From the NCBI GenBank assembly GCA_024449915.1, contig JAMZAV010000151.1, positions 1,054,001 through 1,118,000 on the forward strand: a stretch of 64,000 bases of DNA, given 5' to 3'. The position numbers and the translations under genes were made by a program. Positions 22,396 to 33,656 of this stretch are shown in pieces. Each line of letters begins with the position of its first letter. Within the stretch, counting starts at the first letter, position 1. A model generated the notes under the pieces. The model ran no database searches and was not told the origin of the DNA. It was given only the letters and a program-made list of their open reading frames with translations. Source of the stretch: Sweltsa coloradensis. Taxonomy: Eukaryota; Arthropoda; Insecta; Plecoptera; Chloroperlidae.

Positions 22396-23523
22396 CTGAA
22401 AATACAAAGAGACATCGTTGTAACCAGGGGTTCATATACTGGGTTAAAATCTGTAGTGGAACAATTTTAATTGAAAATGTCCAGTCACCACAATTTTTTT
22501 ATTATAAAAAAAAAGTTCTAAAACTCGTTAAAATACTCCAATCACACTTCAGGAATCGAACAATTTTCTGGTGCTGTGCGCTCCGGACCCGCATTACCTG
22601 GGGGTCCTCCCCACTAGACCCCCCATTATACAAGGTAATGTACGTACTTTACCCAATCCAAGGGCGTCCGCAAGAAGGGGCAAGGTTACCAACTTGGGTC
22701 AACTAGAATTCCGGACAAAGCTCGAATTGTAGTGGGCACACAAGGGGTCTGGGCCAAAGCCCCAGCCGCCGGAGGCGAAAATTTTTGGACTCTTTAACCT
22801 TCAAAACAGCCGGATACGTAATTTAAAGATTTAATGACTTGGATATATCCAAGTTTTAATTCTTCTTTTTGGGAGGCGAATTGCCTACCAGTTCCATTTC
22901 ACGATGCAACAATCCGACAGAAAGCACAGGAAAATCGCTCACTGTACGTTCAGTGCCGACACGTCTGGCCACGGTCGCTAAACAAACGGACTAATACTAA
23001 ACTGAAATCTCATGTTGTAGCGCCTGCGCCTCGCCAAGTGCGCATACAATACAAAGGGTTAGGGAGGGGTATTTGATTGGATATTGCTTTAGTCTCATAT
23101 TTATGCAACTTGGCTTAATCGGACGAAGGTGAGGACGTAAGGGATGACGCAGGGGACAAGGGGGACAAGGTTGAGTAGTGGGACAGGCAGTCACAGGTAT
23201 GAGGTCACGAGCCGACTAGCTAGGAGTGGACTACGAAAAGGCGGCTACATGAAAGAAACGACTTTTATTCCAAATTACCAAACCAACTGATGTACCAACT
23301 TTAGAAAGGGAAAAAAACTAATTCACTGCAATACTCTAAAATTTCAATAAATGATGTACAAATATGACTTTTTCACAAATTCTCCGGAAAATGCCGTCCT
23401 GGAATGAGGCAATTCTCTTTCCGGGCAAAGGCATCAAAATCAGGACTGTCCGGAGGAAATCCCGGACGTTGCCAACCCAAGAAGGGGCAAGGCGGGCATT
23501 GGCCCCCCTGGAATCCTCTACAA

Positions 23524-24180
23524 AGCAATTTTACTAAAGGGGCTATTACTCCAAAAAAATATTTTTTACCAGTATATAACGCGATATACTACACTTGTTT
23601 AAAAAAATTATCTGGTATCCAACTGTGATTTTACACGAATTTTTCATTTTTTTAAATCCAGAAATTTACAAAAATTGGCATTTTGGTAAATTTCTTTTTA
23701 AATCAGTTTTAACCTGCTTCTTTTTTGTTCCGCATAGATACTAGAGCATTGTACCAATCTAAAATGGTCTTTTATAACATCGTGTCTTGAAACTGTGCAC
23801 AAATATACCTACTCTCAAACATGCAAAAATATACCTACATTCCAAAATCATACCTCTTCTTGGTAATCAGCATATTTTGACCAAACCACTAGCCCAAATT
23901 GCAAAACAAAATATTTCAGATTTACGGAAAAGACTATAAATAAAGGCAAATATGTTTTTAGATCAAAATCCTCTAAGGTCACGGGGCATGAAGATCGTCC
24001 TTATGTTATTTCTTAGAGGATATTTTTGCTGATAGGACCTACCTCGAAAACAACCAAGTTTGGGGAAAAAATCGGATCATGGTGGACCAAACACTTTTAC
24101 TGTTGATTTCTAAATTCATAACTAGTTAGACTGAATGAAATGCATTTTTTTAGTTTAGCGGGATATACCCCTTTAATAGT
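23524..24180. repeat. Dispersed element (~655 bp), copy 2
   Basis: Same orientation as 7086-7740. Starts TACTAAAGGGGCTATTACTC and ends GCGGGATATACCCCTTTAAT, with small indels against copy 1. It stands just before the Penelope pseudo-LTR pair. Confidence 0.75.
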
Positions 24181-24446
24181 TGGAATGGCGTAAATAGATA
24201 GGGTGCCAACAGCTTTACCTTAAATGGAGTAGGCGCGCCGCAAAAGATAACAAATAAATTACCTTATCAAAACGTTTTCGGTCCAAGTGACCTCACTGAG
24301 GAGTGAGGAACGTATTGATTATGTCGCGGTAGTTGATAGCCTATGTTGTTTCGCCACGCGCCTACTCCATTTAATGTAAGCTGTTGGCACCCTATCTATT
24401 TACGTCATTCACATGATCCAGCCTTTTGGCATTTCTTTCATACACA
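24180..24446. mobile_element. Penelope pseudo-LTR pair, inverted, without coding part
   Basis: 24186-24240 (GCGTAAATAGATAGGGTGCC... to GGCGCGCC) is the inverted partner of 24350-24405 (GCCTACTCCATTTAATGTAAGC and on). The extension CATGATCCAGCCTTTTGGCAT follows, as in the 54-55 kb element. A GGTCACTTGGACCGAAAACG hairpin plus GAAA box is on the minus strand. It is a related but distinct subfamily. Confidence 0.65.
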
Positions 24447-24449
24447 TAA

Positions 24450-27250
24450 TCTATTAGTTAAAGAGGGTACGCTGAGCTTGTACCAACTCAAATGCGCGCA
24501 AACAGGTGTTGATGATTTCTGCTGAAGGGTTGGAAATATCATTACCAAATTTTGAATGGATGTTAATAAAGTACTTTTATATTGATAACCGTAATTGGTT
24601 GCACAAAATAAGCCTTTAAGATTCATTGCGAGACATAAGTCCAAAACGTGAAAAAATGGGAAATCCAAAACATGGATTACAATTCTGGAAATTCCCACCA
24701 AACCGTTTATCTAACGATAAAACCACATTAACCTGCGCGTTGACATTGATTTAAGCGTTGATATCCATTATGCAAATTTGAGTTTAAAAAATCTGTACAC
24801 TTGGAATAAATTCCCAAAATTGACCAAAATTGAATAAATTTTGGTCATTTCACTAAATTTTTATTCAAAATCAATTACTTAATTTAGGAATACGCATAAT
24901 GGATAACATAGATTTATTCTTTATAAACGTTAGTGTGAAATTTGATAATGGTTATATATAAACCGTTTACCCGAAAAATCCAGAAAGCTGAGCGCTTAAA
25001 CTCGCCTCCGTTCTAGCCTCAGCATACTCTCTTAAGAGTCGAGTATTACTATTTTCATTAACATTCAACGATTTTCGGGCATTGCACCGCGTTAATAAGA
25101 GTATAATAACACAAACCTACGGAATACGTTTTTCTATACCGGTACATTAGGCATACTATCACGTTCGTGCACCCGTAGTACCATTGAGAGGTAGTACTGT
25201 CTACTGGTATTCGAAACATTTATACCATCCGACCGTCGAAGAATAACCTCAGTTTCACAGATTATCGTTCATGCAAATGGCGATATGGTTCAAATCAAAT
25301 CCCCCAAGAAAATCTCCCTACATTATCCTAAAGTGGCAAATTAATAACGGTTTAACTAAGACATTTAAAACATACGTAGGCAACCAGAGTCATACCAAAA
25401 AGATTCGGCGGCGCTTGGAAGACAGTTTGACGTAATTCGCCCCTTGACATGCCCATTCATTCGTAGCTCTACCTGGGCATACCTACGGGTGGGGGAGATA
25501 ATTTAATAATCCGAACGACAAATAACCTAACCAATTCACAGATTATTGTTTAGTCAAATTGGAAATATGCTGTGAAATCAATCCCAGAAAATCTCTACGT
25601 TATCCTAAATAGGCAAAGTGAGAGACGGATTTTACTTAGGGGGGGGTCACACTTAACTACTACGTGCACCATAGTCAACCAAAGGGTCTGGCGGCCCCTT
25701 GGAAGCATTTTTGGCGTCACTTGCCGGCCATTTTTCACACATGACCCTATTTGCTCAGCAGTTCTCAGCCGGATACCTATATCAGGGTTCGTTTGAGGGC
25801 GTAGAGTTTAATTAAAATATACCGAAAATCTACAACGTAGCTACCATCAACAATACTTGTTGAGTATCTGATAAAACTCTGTTAGATAATCGCAAAATGT
25901 GCGTTTAAGACGACTGAAACGGACAGTGGCGTAGAACTATGTTTTTTAGTGCGGGGGGGCTGAGGGTTACACATTACTGATTCTAAGATGTGAAAATGAA
26001 AACCGGGTTAGGATAGAAGCCCATGAGCCGAGACTTTTGCCGGACGTATAGAGATTTTATTAAAAGGAGCCCTTGTGGTGGCTCTACAAACATTACAGCA
26101 ATCTAATTATGATTCAGGTCAACCATTTTGAAGCATATTGCATTAGTTAAATCAAAACCGTATCTGAAATCGTTCACCGCATGTAAACGTCTGTTTGGGA
26201 GTGAAAACACTGCACACAAAATATAAAGAATATTAGTCTAAAATCAGATGGCTAGTTCTAGTCTCGCAAATCACGTCTCTTACTGAATCTTTCTAAAAAA
26301 TGTTAACAAAAACCTTCCTTTTTGATTGCTTCGAGGTATGCCCCGACTTTTTCCATTAAAAACACCAATCAACCTTTAAACGTCGCTATTTCAAACGAAC
26401 GTACTTTCCTTGGAGTGTTGTATATCTTTAATACAGTAAGTTTGTAGGTGGGTATTTTGTGAAAGGTTTCCCCATCCTACGCCCCTGTTGGCGTATGTTG
26501 TAAAGTTGGGCTACCATCCGAAAGAGTCACCTTTTTGATTAGCAAGCCACTGTAGTAAATCACCCAAACAACAAGTTAGCAATGACACCCATACTGCCGC
26601 TGGGGTAAGCCCAAAAATGAGGGGATTCCCCCATCCCCCCCGTCCTACGCCCGGTGTACGGACGATTAATCTAAATTTCACTTTATTGACAATACGATAT
26701 ACGCGAACATTAAATCACCCTATGCGTGTGGCGCGCGCCGTGCAACATACTCACTGTACGTGACCCTGGCGCTATTACATGCACTTCCAGTATAGCCAAA
26801 CCAGACCACGATAAGAAAGCTAAATTTTCATAATAGGCCTACCTACACTCGATAAAAATTGAAACTGAATTGAGAACATCGCATTTGCAAATCCTATGGA
26901 GGCCTAATGAACATCAACGAACGGTCAAAAACGCTCCAATTGTTTAAAATTAATCCTACTCGTTAAAAATGGAAAACAAACTAATGATTTAATGAAATAA
27001 TATGCTAGTAGAATGTAATCGCTGAACACGTGGCTGGGCAAGGCAAACGATTGTACATTAGAAGGTGGACGATTGCGAATCAAACCACGTCATTATGCAA
27101 AGAATCGTTAAAAAAGTAAATTAAATTATATCTAGCCTAGTTAATATAGTGATAGTGTAAAATATATAAAGTAATCAAAATACAAATCAAGTAATTATTG
27201 AAAAGCTGGCCGCTAAAGCAAGGTACAAGACAAAGCAACGCATACGAAGT
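24450..27250. other. No gene seen; presumed intron or intergenic
   Basis: If 27258-27400 is a first exon and 22.3 kb the second, this is its intron. No repeats with clear ends were found. Confidence 0.4.
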
Positions 27251-27257
27251 CGCTTAC

Positions 27258-27400
27258 CTATCGTGGCCAGCAGAGCGATGTGTCTGGACAACCTGTCTCG
27301 ATGAAGTCAGTCTGAAGAATGTGCAACGAGTCTCGCGGACTCGCGCGTTGCGTGGCAGAGAGTTCGGCTCGGCATGAGTGGCGCCGGCTGCGGCTCTTGA
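27258..27400 (-). other. Probable non-coding first exon and GC-rich promoter of a minus-strand transcript
   Basis: The local sequence is far richer in GC and CpG than its surroundings (CGCAACGCGCGAGTCCGCG on the minus strand) and ends in a strong donor, GATAG/GTAAGCG, at 27258. No long reading frame runs through it, so a 5' UTR exon is the simplest reading. The upstream boundary is a guess. Candidate next exons on the same strand are at 22251-22395 and 20760-20855. Confidence 0.4.
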
Positions 27401-27469
27401 GGCAACTAGAGATACGAGATAACGGCCAGGAAATAACGGGTTTTTCAAATCTTTTTGAAAATCAATAGA

Positions 27470-27550
27470 ATGACAGACCGGTAGAAGTGGCACAGTGCTT
27501 ATTTGCGAGCCTGTCATTCGAGAGGAATCCAGTTCGACTCCGGCTGGCGT
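27470..27550 (+). repeat. tRNA-like sequence upstream of the 27-kb first exon
   Basis: GTAGAAGTGGCACAGTGCTT resembles an A box and ATCCAGTTCGACTCCGGCTG a B box. It stands on the opposite strand to the candidate first exon at 27258-27400. Confidence 0.45.
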
Positions 27551-28009
27551 GGGTCAATTAATGTGCGGGTCGGGGTCGGGTCAAATTTTACCCCGAGCAC
27601 GGATGAAGACTTTTGCATTTTTAAATTTATTTTATCTTTCGTGACATCGAAATCGACAGCGAGAGAAGCAGGCGCATAGGAATGTTTTGAAAGTTTGGGA
27701 AAGGAGGAAATTTACAAGCAGATTTCGTGGGCGGAAGTTGGGGTCTGGGGCAATGCCCCGGCCACCGAGGCCCTTTCGTCGAAGGCGGAAAAAAATCACC
27801 ATTCTACAGTTAATTATTTCGTCATGTTTTAAGTGAAAAATGGCAACTCAAGGGACGCTCAACTAAATCATCATGATTGTGTATAAAAGTATGTTATGCA
27901 CAATAATAGAAAAAGTTTTGAAATAACTTAATTAATAGCTCAAAAACGAAAACTTAACTTCCTACACTGCACTCTGTAGGTAAACGATGTTTTACAGCAA
28001 ATATCTGCG

Positions 28010-28930
28010 CTATCTAAAAACTCAAAATGAACGTAAAAATTAATATTTTGCCCCCACCCCCTCCCCCCTGCCCTTTCTCTCGGTTCCTACGCCACTGGAG
28101 AGAAGTGACTTATCATCACAGAATATAATTTTAACCCATCCCCCTACCTCTTGAAGTACTCTCCCCCCAGTCTAGCGTTTCTTTGCTGACTCATTGTTTT
28201 AATAACAAAATAATAATAATTTATGCAGATTTGTTATCATTGCCTTTAATCCCTTAGCCTACGATTAATAAACCCTAGTTTTGCCATAAAATACTATTTC
28301 ACCCCATTTTTTTTCGCCCCCCCTTACCTATAGTATTTCGTGAATTTTTTAGAATTCTAAAAAAACTAGGCACAATGTTCAATATTTTATTTCCCAAAAT
28401 GGTAATTTTGTCACATTTCATCTGATATTGACTTAAGCCTCCATAACCGCAACCCACCCCACCCCACCCCTAAATTCACGCTTATTGGAACTCCCCCCCC
28501 CCCCCACGCACACACATTTTAAGTCTTTACCTTTTAGGTCATTATTTTGGATTTTATCTGAATTGACATTTAGCCACCTACGACCCCCTATCAAAGACAT
28601 TCCTCCCATACCCCCTCCTTACCCTCTACTCTCACCTTCCCCCATCCTCTCCCTCCCCCAATTTTTTATAAATTTCAAAAATAAAAATACCTATTTTTCT
28701 TGGCCTTTTAGGTAATTTGATCAGTTCTCATATGATTTTTCTCTTCCCCCACCCCATCCTCCTGGCCACTATTCCCCAAGATCACTTCCCCCCAAAAGTT
28801 TTCTGAAAAAAAGTCCCCCAACATTTTTAATATCCCCAAAAACACAATATATTCAAAATTTGATTCCACTCCAAAGTCATTGTTGCACATGCCATCCACT
28901 TTTGACATTGCTACACCCCCTGACGCCCGT
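28010..28930 (+). repeat. C-tract-rich degenerate tandem repeat, copy 1
   Basis: Recurrent words such as TTAGGTCATTATTTTGGATT TTATCTG and TTGACATTTAGCCACC alternate with runs of C up to 14. It ends CCCCTGACGCCCGTCTGTCA GACGTGGTAGTA, as does the second region at 40.4 kb. The frames seen here are caused by composition. No gene is seen. Confidence 0.75.
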
Positions 28931-29450
28931 CTGTCAGACGTGGTAGTATTGCAAATGGTTAAATTAGCATTCGTTGCTAATTGTCGTTATTTGCTTAGAT
29001 ACAGCGTAGAACATGGTCAACACTAGCATGTCCTACTCTACAGTAAATTATGACTGTGAAAGCTATTTAAGTCCCGTTGAAGGATGAGTTTTTTTATCAC
29101 TTAGTTACCTGAAGAGGGTCACACCCAGGGCCCCATTGGACAGCTAACAGACACAAAATTGTACGGGGAAATCGAAAAAGTACTATACAGAATTTTTCTT
29201 TGATTGTACCCCAAAACTTGGCATGAACGTCCCTGAATATTTAATCAAAATCGGTGTAGCCGTTTGTCCGTAAGCCAGTACAATTTTCATGCAAAATATT
29301 TTTTTTACTATAAACAAAAACGTGGCAGGTCCAAGTATTCCTAAGGGACAAATATTTATAAAGTATATTTTGTTTTTCCATTGTTGACATATTAAAAATT
29401 GTAACTAGAGTCAAGTCTCCCAACAATACAAGTTATGAGACGTTAAGCAA

Positions 29451-29452
<2 letters not shown>

Positions 29453-29481
<29 letters not shown>

Positions 29482-29484
29482 CAA
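29453..29484 (+). repeat. Microsatellite (CAAT)n
   Basis: Six to seven CAAT/CAATCAAT units in a row. A (GT)n stretch of similar size is at 13075-13096, and TTTA repeats stand at 17125-17155. Confidence 0.85.
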
Positions 29485-29489
29485 TACAA

Positions 29490-31550
29490 GTACAGTATAT
29501 TTTGCAAATGAAGAATACTATACACATTATATTATATTATACAGTTATGTGACTGAGTGGGTAGACTCTAAATACGGATTTATTTATTTATACCCACAGT
29601 TGAATTGTGTAAATTGCAATAAATCGTTAATAATTCACGTCTCGAAACAACAATTCGCACAAACTTTAACTAAAAGTAAAACAGTGGATACATAAAAGTG
29701 TGCTTTGCACACTAAATTGGATCGTCCATCAGCGTGCAATAAATGTTCAGCATAGTAGTTGTCCAAAATGTTGCTAATGAGTTTATGTGCATTTGATAAC
29801 ATTCATACTTGGTCAAGTCAGGTTGTGCAACATCGAAAATATGTATACAAATGTGAAATAAGCAATTTCCAATCAGGAGTTGATCAACTTTGTTGATCGA
29901 ATGATCGTGTATCGTATGCTTTACCAAAAAGACGCGTATGCACATCCAACAAAGGAGAAGCCCTATAGAAATTGACAATCGTTAAATAATGTGTGGGGAA
30001 ACAACAATACGCATAGTTAACATTTATTTTATAAACAAAACAGTGGCATATATAGTTGTGACTCTTAACATCTACACAGTGGTTATCTTTCCGATTACAT
30101 GGTGGCCATTTATCCTGTAGTTTGTCCAAAGCATGGTGATAAGAGTTTACTGTGCATTTGATAACTATTCTCTACTTGTCATGTCAGTGTGTGTGCACTT
30201 CAATAACTCCATGTATTGAGAATATCGAAACTAAGAATTTACCAAATTCTAGATTTATCACTTTGTTGATCGAATGATCTTTTAGTATCGTCGGTTCACT
30301 GGCGGTTACAAAAATACGCCTATCATCATATCGCAACATAGTGAGAATGCCCTAGTAGCATAATTGACAACTACGGCTTAAGTCAATGTGTTGCGGCAAA
30401 CCAACAAACGCATTTTAATAGTTAACAGTTTTACTTTATTCAACACCCATAACATGTGGCTATAGCTGATTGTTACCACACCAGAGCGTGTAGGACCCCC
30501 TTCTTATTTACTGTTCCACTCTACTGATGGTGGAACCTTTTCCTGTGATGCCAATGCTTGCAGAATTACCTCTGGTGGACTACACAGGTTGGTTATGTGC
30601 TTATGAATTTTGTTCATCATTGCTGCATGTTTGTGTGCCTCATCGCCTTAAGTCCAGTAGTTTGGACGAAAGCTCTGATTAAAGGAATCTAACACTTAAA
30701 TATTCCTACATTTTCTCTTTACGAGTGAAATTTTTCGCTCTCAGTCCGTTCACGGCTGGGTTAAACTAGCTTACTATATGTTTCCAACTGTGCAACAACC
30801 TGTCTCAATAAACTAACACTACGCTCATTTGGCTTTTCCGCAAAACACAACAAACCAATTTGTAATAGAGGTTGGTAAAACAAAAATATATTGGAAAGTA
30901 GGTAACAATATATTTTTATTTACCCCTGTAAACCATAATCATAGTCTAACTCTAAGTTAAGTCTTTACACAACTTACTTACATCAGAGTCAGCTTTAGTG
31001 CATGGACACAAGGACACTTCCCTTGCCCAGGATTTACAAAAATATATTTGAATTATGATAAGTATTTTTACTTATTAAATATCACATAAAATATGTAAAT
31101 TTACCCACATTTTATAACTGTTTGCACATTTATTCATTTATTTTTTACTTTTTTGTGGAGAGGATTTTTTTGTGTTTCTATTGTATTTCACAGACAAGGT
31201 TCAACAGCCAAGGTTCAACAGACCTAAGATGTTTCAACATTTTAACCCAAATAATGTGCTAAATATATAAAATACGGCCGACACTTTTGGGGAGGCATGG
31301 GGGATAACTTTTGTATTTAACCTTCATGGAAGACAAATTCAATGAGAAACGGACCTTTGCTTTCAACGGTCACGGAATTGTGGAAAATGATCCAGCTAAT
31401 ACCTAATAATCGGCTGTGCTGTGCATGGCATGCTAACTAACCAGCGGCAATAGCTTATGCACCCTAGTAATTGTGGTTATAAACTATACCTCAATCCTCC
31501 ATAAACCAGATAGGCAGATGAGGCATAAACTTTGGCAAACATGTATAAGT
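29490..31550. other. No gene seen
   Basis: Contains a pair of loosely similar segments, 29800-30010 and 30120-30430 (shared TTGTTGATCGAATGATC, AAAxACGCxTAT, TTGACAA), which suggests an old ~350-bp duplication. No coding signal. Confidence 0.45.
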
Positions 31551-31560
31551 ACATACATAT

Positions 31561-31656
31561 TGTCTTCTGTATGATCCCTGGCTGTTTCGTCGTGTCGATG
31601 ATGATCGTGCCTCATCATCGACACGACGAAACAGCCCAGGGATCATACAGAAGACA
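31561..31656. repeat. Near-perfect 44-bp inverted repeat with a 7-nt loop
   Basis: TGTCTTCTGTATGATCCCTG and GCTGTTTCGTCGTGTCGATG ATGA (31561-31604) pair with 31612-31656 around loop TCGTGCC; the only irregularity is one extra G/C in the right arm. GC content is higher than in the surroundings. No transposon end or target duplication is visible. Confidence 0.9.
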
Positions 31657-32147
31657 TCTACGGGTCGTGAAAGTTTACAACATCTACATACATATTATTT
31701 TGTTAAAGTTATTTACTTTATACACACTTATTTTATTTTATTTATATATTATCTATCCTATTCAAATATTGAAACGGATTTACAAAGGACAATTATTGTA
31801 TATCTACTATATATTATTCACTTTTGAACAATTATAAAATTGCTTACCTGCTAGCAAATCAAGTTATATTTTACATCAACACTATATGCGTGTTTTGAAC
31901 ATTATGCTCCGCTCCATGAATCTTTATGTAATTCATAAATAACACATTAAACACAGGTCTAAACTTACTAGTTACTACCTAATTAAAAATAATTCCAAAT
32001 GCTGCTGTTCACTACAGATTCAAGCAGAAATTGCATACACATTTGAAGCAAAAAATGAACTGTAAGTTAAACCCATTAGCCGTAGTCACATTCCAAACAA
32101 TTTGTCTCTAGGCACTTTATTAACTTTGCTTGTTTTACACTATTCTC

Positions 32148-32545
32148 TCTTTCCTGCATTCTCTCCTCATCGTCATCACCCATCGCCGTTTCCCGCTTCT
32201 AGTAAGGTAAGCTTGGGTTTTGCAACAACATTTTTCCAAATCTTTTATCCTCCCACAATAATATCACTTCCACATCCTCCCAGCTCCCTCCACTTGCCTG
32301 TAGGTCTCCTGCTATATTATTGATCTTCTTGAAATGTCAACCTTTCAGCAAAAGCCCGCTCTAAAGACAAAGTTGAAGTGAGACCAAAGTTCTTCTTCCT
32401 CCTTTCATACTTTCATAAATTCTCTTCGGCATCCTCTCTTCCACCATTTGTTTCATGCGTTCAAACTATCTCAAGGATGGCCTTTCCATGCTGTCACCTA
32501 GCTTCTCTACACCATAGCATTTCTCTAACGTCCATGTTTCTTATT
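32148..32545 (-). repeat. Degenerate copy of the repeat at 50.11-50.34 kb
   Basis: Shares ordered short blocks with 50110-50344, such as TTTCCxxCTTCT, AAGCTTGGGTTTTGCAAC and TATCCTCCCACA. It is pyrimidine-rich on the plus strand and lacks any long frame. Confidence 0.4.
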
Positions 32546-32681
32546 GTTTCACTTCTATAACCATGATGACCATGATTACAACAGAAAAAACCCTAACCTA
32601 GTTACGAGAAAATAGTTAAGTGACCTACTTGTCACCATCAATAGTGTCATTACTATATATTGAATTCTAAGTGGTGCCAGT

Positions 32682-33125
32682 TAGGGATGCACGTCGATAC
32701 TTTTTTCATTATCGTTTCTCAAAATGTTTATGTCATTATCGAATCAATAATATCGAATCGATATTATCGATATCACCAATAAAGCCTAATCCGACCTATA
32801 AGTGGAGCCTCAAGTGTGGCAAGTGTAAGTCAAAACAAAACAATCACGTTCCGTTTACTGCCTGGCTGTCTTCGATGTCATGTGTTTGGCTTCCGTTATC
32901 GACTGATAGGTCAATTCCAAACATTAATCTCGAGTGTGACATGATCAGCCCAGCCAGTGTATGGCATAACATGAGATAATCTCCATCTTTAGAGTTTAGT
33001 TCGTGCCACTATTGACGAATTATTTGATATTTCAATAATTGATAAGGAATTTTGGTTATCAATTATCAAAATAATAGCCATTATTGATTATTGATCGGTA
33101 ATATCGATTATCGTGTGCATCCCTA
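32682..33125. mobile_element. hAT-like MITE (444 bp), target duplication GTGCCAGT
   Basis: Ends TAGGGATGCACG and CGTGTGCATCCCTA; 8-bp duplication GTGCCAGT at 32674-32681 and 33126-33133. The interior is rich in ATCGAT/TTATCGA motifs near both ends (subterminal repeats) and codes for nothing recognisable. It sits just downstream of the P450 stop and candidate polyA site. Confidence 0.9.
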
Positions 33126-33223
33126 GTGCCAGTAGAATATGCAGCTTGCTCTGCATTATACTCCAGAGTCAAGATAATACCATCTAAAAGATAATTGCAT
33201 TTAAAAATTGATAAATCAAGCTG

Positions 33224-33229
33224 TTTATT
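33224..33229 (-). terminator. Candidate polyadenylation signal of the P450 gene
   Basis: AATAAA on the minus strand, about 245 nt past the stop codon. It is the first exact hexamer I noticed downstream. In AT-rich DNA such hexamers are common, so this is tentative. Confidence 0.35.
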
Positions 33230-33474
33230 TTTCTTACCTAAGTATTATAAAATTGCAAAGGGGTTCATATTTTACACATTAAAAAAATATCACCATTATT
33301 TAGAGATCTAGAAATTTGATTTAAAAGTATCTCTAATACATTAGAAGAAGGTTCACTCAACTCAATACTCAATTTCACTGTTAATTTTTAAATTGTGTAG
33401 GGGTGTGCAACAATAGTGGGTGCACACATGAATATTATTTGAGTGAGTCCTCAATAGTTGGATTATTGTCGTTA

Positions 33475-33656
33475 TCAACTTCTTGGCATGAGTTTAGCAT
33501 AGAACGGCTTTGGAGAAAGAGTTACGCCATCAAACCCGTCAGTTGACGGGGCGGGTTGGCCCGGAGGAATGGTGAGAGTGAAGTTGTGGAAGATTGACGA
33601 GAAGAAAATGAAAAGACTGGATTTGGCTAATGATTCACCCAGACACCGCCTTCTGC
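33475..33656 (-). CDS. P450 exon 9 (haem-binding cysteine, stop)
   Basis: Acceptor TACTTTTTAG/GCAGAAG. Its first codon completes the Gly of FGYG, then [18 protein letters not shown] with the axial cysteine, a [19 protein letters not shown] tail, and a TGA stop at 33475-33477. Confidence 0.94.

Noticed and set aside
22275..22706. 143-codon plus-strand frame
   Set aside because: Opposite to exon-like segment A, no recognisable domain, and it runs through unrelated intron-like sequence.
28485..28908. Pro/Ser-rich frames
   Set aside because: Produced by the C-tract repeat; the same frames are not conserved in the second copy at 39.5-40.5 kb.
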